From contig OX387199.1 of the NCBI GenBank assembly GCA_947561715.1, positions 10,049,001 through 10,113,000 on the forward strand: 64,000 nt of DNA, written 5' to 3'. Origin of the DNA: Ascidia mentula (lineage: Eukaryota > Chordata > Ascidiacea > Phlebobranchia > Ascidiidae). A program made the position numbers and the translations under genes. The notes beneath the pieces are model-generated. The model was not told where the DNA came from. It did not search any database and was given only the letters and a program-made list of their open reading frames with translations. Every line of letters starts with the position of its first letter. Position 1 is the stretch's first letter. This document shows, one piece after another, positions 51,791 to 64,000 of the stretch.

Positions 51791-53881
51791 TTTTGCTCCA
51801 CGATATGAGATTCGAATCAAAGGTTAAGTAAGCGGTTATAACGCAGCTTGACCGAAATTTCAACGAATGTTGTGATGTAGGTATGTTGCGATGGAATTTA
51901 TATAGGGCGTAAAAAGGAAGAAGTTCGCTCTTAATGGGATTGTCGGGCAAAAAAGTGAGATTGGCAAGGATTAGGATAATAATTTTGAATACAAAGAGAC
52001 TTGATTATTCAACAATATTCACAGCTTACCACTACATGAACATAACAGGAAGGAATAAGTTTAATGACAATGTAATCCAACTATAATGGTCCGAAATCAT
52101 TTGTGATGCGAATTTAATTCAATATCACAAAGATTAAAATGCGGGTGTGTTTGGTCGGAATTCAACCAAAAGTACGCTTACACTTTCTCTTATTCAATAA
52201 TATGATGCGTTTTGGCAATAATGTAAGGTAAACTTCATAAACTTAACGTCACCTCAACAAAATTTCAGGAATGAAAAAACTATTTTCACAAAACAAACCT
52301 TTGTACTTGGACGAGTTCCGAGTTATTCAAGGCCGCTCTTGTTGTCTGAATAACGAAAAAGTGACAAAATCATTTCCGTATTACGCACAAACGTACTCCT
52401 TCTGTCGTAAAGATTTGGCGACTTTGCTGGCAAAAACGTTTATTTTACATTCGATGCTTCGGTCGGTGTGCAACTGATCTTTCTCGCAAACGATGGTGAT
52501 TAGCGCCATCGTGCGCCGTTAGAATTTAGATTATTTCAGTCGCTCGTGCAATTTGTTCGTAATTGCGTTTTAGTTTGTGTTACAAATAAGTTTTTTGTGT
52601 GCAGACTATTCCTGTTTTCGATAGACTGGTAAGTCGATGAACAGAAATTATTGTTCCGCAAATATTTAAATATTCAAAAATGTGTATCATCAGCTTTTCT
52701 GGATTGTCGAATAGTCATTGCTTATATAATATTGATATAATATTTTGACAAACCGCAAACCAGTCGCTTCTACTGAGATCGTGGTTGCGACAGCATATAA
52801 CCAAGCAACGTACGAATTTGTCTTTTTCAGTCCGAGTCGCAATGAGCTCGTTCGCTACTATTTTTCTTGTAATATCCACGTGATAATATTTGCGTTTGCA
52901 ATACCTAAGTTTTCCCTTGAAACATTCCGCGGGTAAAATCAATATTTCGCAAACACTTTTCATTCTACCATAGGTAAGCTTGCTTGACAACTTTCCTCGA
53001 GTGCCCATAGGATTTAGCACTTAGTGTCAGTTTGATCACATGCCAACAGCACAACCCTCGCAGCGGGAGCTGCCCGCACATCTGTATTTCCACTAAAGTA
53101 AGTTTGGCCGGCGGTAAAAGACCAACTTGTAATCCTCTGTCACAATGTAACGTACATACGACGTAACAAAGCGATCAGTGACGCACGGAGGTCCATTTTT
53201 GGTTGAATAGGAACGGGTGCATGTGCTGGTGCTACGTCCAACTTGAGCGTGTTTGAAGGAATTTTTAGTGGATTTAGGGGGGGTTTCAAATCATCAGAGT
53301 GTTTGTAATACAGGATTAGACATTCTCAGTTGACATTATTTGAATTGTAAAAACACCAAGAAATGCAATTGAAATTTGCAGAGATATGAATCGTGTAGTC
53401 TACCTAATCATTTGCGTATTTCTGGCAGTGTATGTTTTACTATGCGTAATTAACATAAAACAACAAACTAGCTGATGCAAACCAAGCCTTCCACTACGGC
53501 TGTTTTGGGATATACTGTCGTCATTGTTTCATGGACGTTCGCTTCGTTGTCACGCTAGACGCACAATTGCCATAAAGGTATCCCGTCTTTAACCGTTATT
53601 GAAACTAAACTTTCGTAAAATTACTGGCCATTTAACCAGGGGTACAGGATTTCGGAATCTCCAACAAAACATATCGAAATAAATCTTCACATTGAGTTTA
53701 TTTTAATTCGTAACATTTACACCAATAGAGTCCAATAAACTTTTGTTTATTCAATAATAGCTCTGACAACAATGCAGAAAGACAAAGGTCATTTTGTGAC
53801 ACAAACAACAAATAAGAATTACAACAATCAACACAGCACAACAAATATGTAGTTTCGTGTGGATATTTTATTTGAAACCAA
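51791..53881. other. Inter-gene spacer J-K, class 2
   Basis: It has the copy J promoter at 51898-51904, a hairpin near 52489-52511 and an intact GC palindrome. No gene is supported. Confidence 0.7.
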
Positions 53882-56800
53882 TCAATATCCCGAAGCTCGA
53901 CGACCAGAAACGCCTGAAAATCCAACAGATCTGGAACGTGACGGGCTACGCCCGTTTTGTTGAAATCGATGAGAAGAGCAGCCAGAAGCATTGTAAACTG
54001 GTTGACTTCTACCAAAACTTGCACATCTGTATGGACTCTTATCTCTTCTCGATTCGCCCAAATTCATCTCCCTCAAGCGAGTTTCACAGCTCGGCGAACG
54101 ACCACGACTGTGGCTACGTTCACGACGCCACGGTGAAGTGCTCCGCGAGTTGTAGTCACGGCCGCGATCACGACAATCATCGTATCCATAATAAACCCGA
54201 TTGGCATTCACGTCGTTGGACCAATGAGAAAGGGCGTCGCTCGCCATTACAATAACACAACGTGACGGCAAATAAACCTTGAGCAAAATAGAAAGATGTA
54301 GTGATTCGTTTGAATGACAGTATGATAGCATCTTACCATCAGTGAACATGGGTTATTGTCACACGATTGTTGTTGAGTGTGGAAATCCACCGAAGCTTCA
54401 TTTCTACCGTGACCTCCAAACATTTTTTGGTCACTGTCCAAAACAATCTTGTACCTTCAACGCGAAAGGATGTTATTTACGACGGAACGCGAACTGTGCA
54501 AGGTATACTCAAACCATACTCACGTTCCTGATGTTCGTACACCGATTCGATAATTGGGATAACTTTTTGTAGGATGAAAGTTAAACATGAAGACCAGGCC
54601 GGCTCTTTCGAATACAATCACTTTCTCATCATCGTGTTGACGTGTAACAAGTCCCAATTGGATTGTGAAAACGTGCACTGCAAGTGAATACCAACGGAAA
54701 CAATAATTATCCTATACCTGAGGGGAACTTAGCCAACCAAATCGTTCTTCCAAACGGTTAATTGCGATATCGAAATTATTGAGGTATTTGTATCTCAGCT
54801 GCTGGTCATCAGCAAGCTCAAACTGTCTTCTTGCCAGTTGGTAATTGTCTCCATTCTGTAACGATGGAAACTCAACCCAATCTGGATGAGCGAACTCGTT
54901 GCCTACGAAAGGGTTCCTTTTGGTAAACATGTAAAAAAACGTTTACGCCAATAAAGTAATTTACCCATAAAATTCAGGTATGATTTTCCACTGAAGGCAT
55001 TTGTGATAAGTCTGATCATCTTGTGGAGACTCATTCCTCTGTCCAATCTCGGTGACATTTCCCGCCGGTCCAACATACACTCATTGTCCATAAGTTGCCT
55101 TGCAATCGTCCATTGACAATCCATGCTCTGAACATTAAAATTTATAACATCAGACAATGAATGTTCAAATCTAAAAGTTAAATCGTTAACCTGTTGGTGG
55201 TCTTCTGGGTACGTGATATATCTTTCCCCTGTCCTCCGTTCGGACAACATTTGACAAATTTCGCTCATTCCCCAGTTTTCATCCGACATTCCGTTTAATA
55301 TCTGAAAACGCGAAACCCGTTACAGTAGAAAATGACGCTCCTTGATGCTGCCATGGTTTTACCTGCATCCATTGACTTGGAATATGCATCGATAATCTGT
55401 AATCGAAACCGAATCCACCTTGATTGACAGGACGAGTCAAACTTGGAAATTCGGTATACTCCTATACGCAGCAAAAAACACACTCTTTAAATCTTTGTTC
55501 GATTTTTTGTTGACCAAACAAAGACAAGTCCTACCTCTGCAATGGTTATGATTTTTGGATAGTATCGATGCAAAATTTTGTTTGCAAGCAATAGGTAAGC
55601 CATTGCTCCAATGTCCATGTGCATTCCGAAGTATTGTCGGTAGTTATCAACAGATTGGATGTCTAAAGATCATTAAAAATTTACAAAACAAACGCTTTTT
55701 AAGTATTGCAATTGCACTAATACTGATAAGTACATTTACCAGGAATTTGATTGTGGTAGATCATTGGCGTTACTCCATTAAACCGAAAACCGTCGAATCC
55801 AAAGTTTTCCACGTAATGACGGAGGTTGGACAGTAAAAATCGAAGAACTTCCCACCTAAACAAGTTTTTACATGCGCCATCACACAGAGATGATTGTACG
55901 TAAACCATCGCAATGCCCCTTACTTTGTAAAGTCAAACTTTCGCGCGTCATTTTCCCTGAAATCCCGTCTATCAGAACGGAAGAAACACTCATCAGTGCC
56001 ATCAAAGCGATCTAAACTTTCCCAGCCATTCTTCGATGCGTGACTGTGCATAACATCCATCATGACGTAAATTCCCATCCCATGTGCGACGTTTATCAAC
56101 TCCCTCAGATCGTCAGGAGTCCCATATCGGCTGCGATCACGACACAAGTGTTTTTGTAAACTACACGTAATCCTGAACTGAGGCAAAAACTCACAATTCT
56201 ATCACTAAAACGTGGACTCACCTTGAGGGCGCAAAAAAGTTGGTAACTTGGTAACCAACGCTCGGATAATAAGGATGCTCCGTAATTGCCATGAGAAGCA
56301 CGCAGTTGTAGCCTAGATCGCGAATGCGAGGAAGAACATCTGTGGTGAACTGCTTGTAAGAAGATACTTGACAACGATCGGAGCTGATCCCAATGTGAGC
56401 TTCGTAAATGCGCAAACGTTCGGGCTTCGAAATTTGATTGTTTGCAAACTGGAAATAAAGTTTTAATTTGTTTTTCTGTTCGGCTCTCGCTTTTGACAAC
56501 GTGAAGAAAAGCAAACCCTTTCACGTACTCGTTGACAAGATTTATTTGATGACGGATTCCAACAGCGCCATGTAAACGTTGATCCGCATTGGGTCACGTA
56601 TTTTGCCCACGGTGAAATTCTTTCCAATATCTGATTGTCTTTCGTTTCAACCACAAGCTGAAATTAAACAATTTTGTTATTTGTGTTTCTACATCAATGT
56701 CTGAGTAAAGCAAGCCATCTACCTTCAGTTCGGATAGATGGTTTATTGGGCATCTACCATCTCGATTTGGTGGCATGAACATTTCCCACTGACCATATCC

Positions 56801-57262
56801 GATGTCCTTGTACATTATTTTTTCCCAGTTGTCTGAACAAGCATTGTGGCTTAAATACACGAAGAGATTCGATTTGAAGCTACACACTCACTAAAATCTC
56901 CCATTAGGTAGACGGCCCTCGCATTGGGAACCCATTCCCTGCATTGAATTCCTCCCTCTTGTGTGAGAACAACACCGAAAGTTTCGTAACTTCGACTGAA
57001 CCGATCCATTCCTTCCTCGCGCTCAATGTCCATCAGCGCCTTTTCTAACATTCCATATCTACAACACCAATATTAGTTTTATTATTTATAGTTACTTGAC
57101 CAACCTTTAGATTTAATTACAACGGTTTTGTGTTTTACTGTCTTTTATTTACCTAAGTCTAATATCCTTTTCAAAGCTTCTTAATCTTGGGTCATTTGCA
57201 AACAAGCTTTCGATTTCGGGAACTCCCCATTGTTGAAGATTGTCGTGACCTGAGAACTCCAT
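53882..57262 (-). pseudogene. Branching-enzyme-like gene, copy K, with intron 12 acceptor deleted
   Basis: Exons are otherwise full length (3381 bp), but 7 bp (TAAGATC on the plus strand) are missing after 54655. This removes the AG acceptor that joins exon 12 to exon 13. The nearest upstream AG (TTGCAG) would shift the frame and stop within about 20 codons. Retaining the intron also stops at once (GTATAG). Either outcome loses the beta domain and RS tail. Further changes are F41L, F161C and M228T. TATA (57370-57376) and the Asn codon (55777-55779) are kept. The copy is probably non-functional, but a truncated product is possible. Confidence 0.7.
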
Positions 57263-59353
57263 TTTTGCTCCACGATATGCGATTCGAATCAAAGGTTAAG
57301 TAAGCGGTCATAACGCAGCTTGACCGAAATTTCAACGAATGTTGTGATGTAGGTATGTTGCGATGGAATTTATATAGGGCGTAAAAAGGAAGAAGTTCGC
57401 TCTTAATGGGATTGTCGGGCAATAAAGTGAGATTGGCAAGGATTAGGATAATAATTTTGAATACAAAGAGACTTGATTATTCAACAATATTCACAGCTTA
57501 CCACTACATGAACATAACAGGAAGGAATAAGTTTAATGACAATGTAATCCAACTATAATGGTCCGAAATCATTTGTGATGCGAATTTAATTCAATATCAC
57601 AAAGATTAAAATGCGGGTGTGTTTGGTCGGAATTCAACCAAAAGTACGCTTACACTTTCTCTTATTCAATAATATGATGCGTTTTGGCAATAATGTAAGG
57701 TAAACCTCATAAACTTAACGTCACCTCAACAAAATTTCAGGAATGAAAAAACTACTTTCACAAAACAAACCTTTGTACTTGGACGAGTTCCGAGTTATTC
57801 AAGGCCGCTCTTGTTGTCTGAATAACGAAAAAGTGACAAAATCATTTCCGTATTACGCACAAACGTACTCCTTCTGTCGTAAAGATTTGGCGACTTTGCT
57901 GGCAAAAACGTTTATTTTACATTCGATGCTTCGGTCGGTGTGCAACTGATCTTTCTCGCAAACGATGGTGATTAGCGCCATCGTGCGCCGTAAGAATTTA
58001 GATTATTTCAGTCGCTCGTGCAATTTGTTCGTCATTGCGTTTTAGTTTGTGTTACAAATAAGTTTTTTGTGTGCAGACTATTCCTGTTTTCGATAGACTA
58101 GTAAGTCGATGAACAGAAATTATTGTTCCGCAAATATTTAAATATTCAAAAATGTGTATCATCAGCTTTTCTGGATTGTCGAATAGTCATTGCTTATATA
58201 ATATTGATATAATATTTTGACAAACCGCAAACCAGTCGCTTCTACTGAGATCGTGGTTGCGACAGCATATAACCAAGCAACGTACGAATTTGTCTTTTTT
58301 AGTCCGAGTCGCAATGAGCTCGTTCGCTACTATTTTTCTTGTAATATCCACGTTATAATATTTGCGTTTGCAATACCTAAGTTTTCCCTTGAAACATTCC
58401 GCGGGTAAAATCAATATTTCGCAAACACTTTTCATTCTACCATAGGTAAGCTTGCTTGACAACTTTCCTCGAGTGCCCATAGGATTTGGCACTTAGTGTC
58501 AGTTTGATCACATGCCAACAGCACAACCCTCGCAGCGGGAGCTGCCCGCACATCTGTATTTCCACTAAAATAAGTTTGGCCGGCGGTAAAAGACCAACTT
58601 GTATTCCTCTGTCACAATGTAACGTACATACGACGTAACAAAGCGATCAGTGACGCACGGAGGTCCATTTTTGGTTGAATAGGAACGGGTGCATGTGCTG
58701 GTGCTACGTCCAACTTGAACGTGTTTGAAGGAATTTTTAGTGGATTTAGGGGGGGTTTCAAATCATCAGAGTGTTTGTAATACAGGATTAGACATTCTCA
58801 GTTGACATTATTTGGGTTGTAAAAACACCAAGAAATGCAATTGAAATTTGCAGAGATATGAATCGTGTAGTCTACCTAATCATTTGCGTATTTCTGGCAG
58901 TGTATGTTTTACTATGCGTAATTAACATAAAACAACAAACTAGCTGATGCAAACCAAGCCTCCCACTACGGCTGTTTTGGGATATACTGTCGTCATTGTT
59001 TAATGGACGTTCGCTTCGTTGTCACGCTAGACGCACAATTGCCATAAAGGTATCCCGTCTTTAACCGTTATTGAAACTAAACTTTCGTAAAATTACTGGC
59101 CATTTAACCAGGGGTACAGGATTTCGGAATCTCCAACAAAACATATCGAAATAAATCTTCACATTGAGTTTATTTTAATTCGTAACATTTACACCAATAG
59201 AGTCCAATAAACTTTTGTTTATTCAATAATAGCTCTGACAACAATGCAGAAAGACAAAGGTCATTTTGTGACACAAACAACAAATAAGAATTACAACAAT
59301 CAACACAGCACAACAAATATGTAGTTTCGTGTGGATATTTTATTTGAAACCAA
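57263..59353. other. Inter-gene spacer K-L, class 2
   Basis: It has the copy K promoter at 57370-57376 and a hairpin near 57961-57983. No gene is supported. Confidence 0.7.
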
Positions 59354-62300
59354 TCAATATCCCGAAGCTCGACGACCAGAAACGCCTGAAAATCCAACAG
59401 ATCTGGAACGTGACGGGCTACGCCCGTTTTGTTGAAATCGATGAGAAGAGCAGCCAGAAGCATTGTAAACTGGTTGACTTCTACCAAAACTTGCACATCT
59501 GTATGGACTCTTATCTCTTCTCGATTCGCCCAAATTCATCTCCCTCAAGCGAGTTTCACAGCTCGGCGAACGACCACGACTGTGGCTACGTTCACGACGC
59601 CACGGTGAAGTGCTCCGCGAGTTGTAGTCACGGCCGCGATCACGACAATCATCGTATCCATAATAAACCCGATTGGCATTCACGTCGTTGGACCAATGAG
59701 AAAGGGCGTCGCTCGCCATTACAATAACACAACGTGACGGCAAATAAACCTTGAGCAAAATAGAAAGATGTAGTGATTCGTTTGAATGACAGTATGATAG
59801 CATCTTACCATCAGTGAACATGGGTTATTGTCACACGATTGTTGTTGAGTGTGGAAATCCACCGAAGCTTCATTTCTACCGTGACCTCCAAACATTTTTT
59901 GGTCACTGTCCAAAACAATCTTGTACCTTCAACGCGAAAGGGTGTTATTTACGACGGAACGCGAACTGTGCAAGGTATACCCAAACCATACTCACGTTCC
60001 TGATGTTCGTACACCGATTCGATAATTGGGATAACTTTTTGTAGGATGAAAGTTAAACATGAAGACCAGGCCGGCTCTTTCGAATACAATCACTTTCTCA
60101 CCATCGTGTTGACGTGTAACAAGTCCCTAAGATCAATTGGATTGTGAAAACGTGCACTGCAAGTGAATACCAACGGAAACAATAATTATCCTATACCTGA
60201 GGGGAACTTAGCCAACCAAATCGTTCTTCCAAACGGTTAATTGCGATATCGAAATTATTGAGGTATTTGTATCTCAGCTGCTGGTCATCAGCAAGCTCAA
60301 ACTGTCTTCTTGCCAGTTGGTAATTGTCTCCATTCTGTAACGATGGAAACTCAACCCAATCTGGATGAGCGAACTCGTTGCCTACGAAAGGGTTCCTTTT
60401 GGTAAACATGTAAAAAAACGTTTACGCCAATAAAGTAATTTACCCATAAAATTCAGGTATGATTTTCCACTGAAGGCATTTGTGATAAGTCTGATCATCT
60501 TGTGGAGACTCATTCCTCTGTCCAATCTCGGTGACATTTCCCGCCGGTCCAACATGCACTCATTGTCCATAAGTTGCCTTGCAATCGTCCATTGACAATC
60601 CATGCTCTGAACATTAAAATTTATAACATCAGACAATGAATGTTCAAATCTAAAAGTTAAATCGTTAACCTGTTGGTGGTCTTCTGGGTACGTGATATAT
60701 CTTTCCCCTGTCCTCCGTTCGGACAACATTTGACAAATTTCGCTCATTCCCCAGTTTTCATCCGACATTCCGTTTAATATCTGAAAACGCGAAACCCGTT
60801 ACAGTAGAAAATGACGCTCCTTGATGCTGCCATGGTTTTACCTGCATCCATTGACTTGGAATATGCATCGATAATCTGTAATCGAAACCGAATCCACCTT
60901 GATTGACAGGACGAGTCAAACTTGGAAATTCGGTATACTCCTATACGCAGCAAAAAACACACTCTTTAAATCTTTGTTCGATTTTTTGTTGACCAAACAA
61001 AGACAAGTCCTACCTCTGCAATGGTTATGATTTTTGGATAGTGTCGATGCAAAATTTTGTTTGCAAGCAATAGGTAAGCCATTGCTCCAATGTCCATGTG
61101 CATTCCGAAGTATTGTCGGTAGTTATCAACAGATTGGATGTCTAAAGATCATTAAAAATTTACAAAACAAACGCTTTTTAAGTATTGCAATTGCACTAAT
61201 ACTGATAAGTACATTTACCAGGAATTTGATTGTGGTAGATCATTGGCGTTACTCCATTAAACCGAAAACCGTCGAATCCAAAGTTTTCCACGTAATGACG
61301 GAGGTTGGACAGTAAAAATCGAAGAACTTCCCACCTAAACAAGTTTTTACATGCGCCATCACACAGAGATGATTGTACGTAAACCATCGCAATGCCCCTT
61401 ACTTTGTAAAGTCAAACTTTCGCGCGTCATTTTCCCTGAAATCCCGTCTATCAGAACGGAAGAAACACTCATCAGTGCCATCAAAGCGATCTAAACTTTC
61501 CCAGCCATTCTTCGATGCGTGACTGTGCATAACATCCATCATGACGTAAATTCCCATCCCATGTGCGACGTTTATCAACTCCCTCAGATCGTCAGGAGTC
61601 CCATATCGGCTGCGATCATGACACAAGTGTTTTTGTAAACTACACGTAATCCTGAACTGAGGCAAAAACTCACAATTCTATCACTAAAACGTGGACTCAC
61701 CTTGAGGGCGCAAAAAAGTTGGTAACTTGGTAACCAACGCTCGGATAATAAGGATGCTCCATAATTGCCATGAGAAGCACGCAGTTGTAGCCTAGATCGC
61801 GAATGCGAGGAAGAACATCTGTGGTGAACTGCTTGTAAGAAGATACTTGACAACGATCGGAGCTGATCCCAATGTGAGCTTCGTAAATGCGCAAACGTTC
61901 GGGCTTCGAAATTTGATTGTTTGCAAACTGGAAATAAAGTTTTAATTTGTTTTTCTGTTCGGCTCTCGCTTTTGACAACGTGAAGAAAAGCAAACCATAT
62001 CACGTACTCGTTGACAAGATTTATTTGATGACGGATTCCAAAAGCGCCATGTAAACGTTGATCCGCACTGGGTCACGTATTTTGCCCACGGTGAAATTCT
62101 TTCCAATATCTGATTGTCTTTCGTTTCAACCACAAGCTGAAATTAAACAATTTTGTTATTTGTGTTTCTACATCAATGTCTGAGTTAAGCAAGCCATCTA
62201 CCTTCAGTTCGGATAGATGGTTTATTGGGCATCTACCATCTCGATTTGGTGGCATGAACATTTCCCACTGACCATATCCGATGTCCTTGTACATTATTTT

Positions 62301-62741
62301 TTCCCAGTTGTCTGAACAAGCATTGTGGCTTAAATACACGAAGAGATTCGATTTGAAGCTACACACTCACTAAAATCTCCCATTAGGTAGACGGCCCTCG
62401 CATTGGGAACCCATTCCCTGCATTGAATTCCTCCCTCTTGTGTGAGAACAACACCGAAAGTTTCGTAACTTCGACTGAACCGATCCATTCCTTCCTCGCG
62501 TTCAATGTCCATCAGCGCCTTTTCAAACATTCCATATCTACAACACCAATATTAGTTTTATTATTTATAGTTACTTGACCAACCTTTAGATTTAATTACA
62601 ACGGTTTTGTGTTTTACTGTCTTTTATTTACCTAAGTCTAATATCCTTTTCAAAGCTTCTTAATCTTGGGTCATTTGCAAACAAGCTTTCGATTTCGGGA
62701 ACTCCCCATTGTTGAAGATTGTCGTGACCTGAGAACTCCAT
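59354..62741 (-). CDS. Branching-enzyme-like pseudoenzyme with RS tail, copy L (class 2)
   Basis: The copy is full length at 3388 bp with an intact frame and splice sites. It carries Y389H in exon 8 and D593G in exon 13. The Asn nucleophile replacement is at 61256-61258. TATA is at 62849-62855 and AATAAA at 59339-59344. It is the last complete copy before the window ends in its upstream spacer. Confidence 0.88.
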
Positions 62742-64000
62742 TTTTGCTCCACGATATGAGATTCGAATCAAAGGTTAAGTAAGCGGTTATAACGCAGCTT
62801 GACCGAGATTTCAACGAATGTTGTGATGTAGGTATGTTGCGATGGAATTTATATAGGGCGTAAAAAGGAAGAAGTTCGCTCTTAATGGGATTGTCGGGCA
62901 ATAAAGTGAGATTGGCAAGGATTAGGATAATAATTTTGAATACAAAGAGACTTGATTATTCAACAATATTCACAGCTTACCACTACATGAACATAACAGG
63001 AAGGAATAAGTTTAATGACAATGTAATCCAACTATAATGGTCCGAAATCATTTGTGATGCGAATTTAATTCAATATCACAAAGATTAAAATGCGGGTGTG
63101 TTTGGTCGGAATTCAACCAAAAGTACGCTTACACTTTCTCTTATTCAATGATATGATGGGTTTTGGCAATAATGTAAGGTAAACCTCATAAACTTAATGT
63201 CACCTCAACAAAATTTCAGGAATGAAAAAACTACTTTCACAAAACAAACCTTTGTACTTGGACGAGTTCCGAGTTATTCAAGGCCGCTCTTGTTGTCTGA
63301 ATAACGAAAAAGTGACAAAATCATTTCCGTATTACGCACAAACGTACTCCTTCTGTCGTAAAGATTTGGCGACTTTGCTGGCAAAAACGTTTATTTTACA
63401 TTCGATGCTTCGGTCGGTGTGCAACTGATCTTTCTCGCAAACGATGGTGATTAGCGCCATCGTGCGCCGTAAGAATTTAGATTATTTCAGTCGCTCGTGC
63501 AATTTGTTCGTAATTGCGTTTTAGTTTGTGTTACAAATAAGTTTTTTGTGTGCAGACTATTCCTGTTTTCGATAGACTGGTAAGTCGATGAACAGAAATT
63601 ATTGTTCCGCAAATATTTAAATATTCAAAAATGTGTATCATCAGCTTTTCTGGATTGTCGAATAGTCATTGCTTATATAATATTGATATAATATTTTGAC
63701 AAACCGCAAACCAGTCGCTTCTACTGAGATCGTGGTTGCGACAGCATATAACCAAGCAACGTACGAATTTGTCTTTTTCAGTCCGAGTCGAAATGAGCTC
63801 GTTCGCTACTATTTTTCTTGTAATATCCACGTTATAATATTTGCGTTTGCAATACCTAAGTTTTCCCTTGAAACATTCCGCGGGTAAAATCAATATTTCG
63901 CAAACACTTTTCATTCTACCATAGGTAAGCTTGCTTGACAACTTTCCTCGAGTGCCCATAGGATTTAGCACTTAGTGTCAGTTTGATCACATACCAACAG
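62742..64000. other. Spacer upstream of copy L, running off the window
   Basis: It has the copy L promoter at 62849-62855 and a hairpin near 63440-63462. The window ends a few bases before the GC palindrome where the transposon sits in unit D-E. Confidence 0.7.

Larger units (their letters stand above)
1..64000. repeat. Head-to-tail tandem array of about 5.48-kb units
   Basis: The same unit recurs across the window. Measured at the stop codon of the repeated gene (4502, 9988, 15459, 23222, 28704, 34193, 39677, 45160, 48403, 53882, 59354), the steps are 5486, 5471, 7763, 5482, 5489, 5484, 5483, 3243, 5479 and 5472 bp. The long step is a normal 5482-bp unit plus a 2281-bp transposon insertion with its target duplication. 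The short step is a unit with a 2.24-kb internal deletion. All units point the same way and share every exon and most spacer sequence. No flanking unique DNA is visible, so the array extends beyond both ends. Confidence 0.98.

Overview
This window is eukaryotic nuclear DNA, most likely from an invertebrate animal. Genes are split by short GT-AG introns (59-94 bp), carry TATA boxes and AATAAA signals, and show no bacterial operon or ribosome-binding-site structure. I cannot name the species. The short introns and the micro-exon gene suggest a worm-like invertebrate, but this is inference.

Almost the whole window is one head-to-tail tandem array of a repeat unit of about 5.47-5.49 kb. Eleven 3' ends and eleven 5' ends are present, spread over twelve gene copies (called A to L here, left to right), all on the minus strand. 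Neither end of the array is visible. Each unit holds one 15-exon gene of about 3.39 kb and a spacer of about 2.1 kb with no convincing second gene. I rebuilt the gene exon by exon in copy B (4502-7892): all 14 introns join in phase to give a 798-residue protein. It aligns along its length with animal 1,4-alpha-glucan (glycogen) branching enzyme (CBM48 domain, GH13 barrel, C-terminal beta domain), with two striking differences. The GH13 nucleophile Asp is Asn (FRFNGV) and the region IV Asp is Gln (EDHQQ), so it should be catalytically dead. The last exon also continues into a tail of about 118 residues rich in Arg-Ser that ordinary branching enzymes lack. Nine copies (B, C, D, E, F, G, H, J, L) are complete with no exonic indel or premature stop found. 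A is cut by the window edge, I has lost exons 1-9 and its promoter by a 2.24-kb deletion, and K has lost one splice acceptor. The units fall into two sequence classes that alternate in blocks, a sign of unequal crossing-over or gene conversion.

The one foreign block is a 2,272-bp DNA transposon at 20127-22398, inserted in the D-E spacer. It has 212-bp terminal inverted repeats that differ at one base and a 9-bp target duplication, and the empty site can be read in every other unit. It has no recognisable transposase. Instead it carries a plus-strand gene made almost entirely of tiny exons: 5 exons of 20-81 nt, then six tandem copies of one 24-nt phase-0 micro-exon in a 105-bp repeat, then a last coding exon that lies inside the right inverted repeat. 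The frame stays open through all 12 exons (130 residues). A micro-exon gene carried by, and partly encoded by, a transposon's inverted repeats is the most novel feature here. The amplified branching pseudoenzyme with an RS tail is second.
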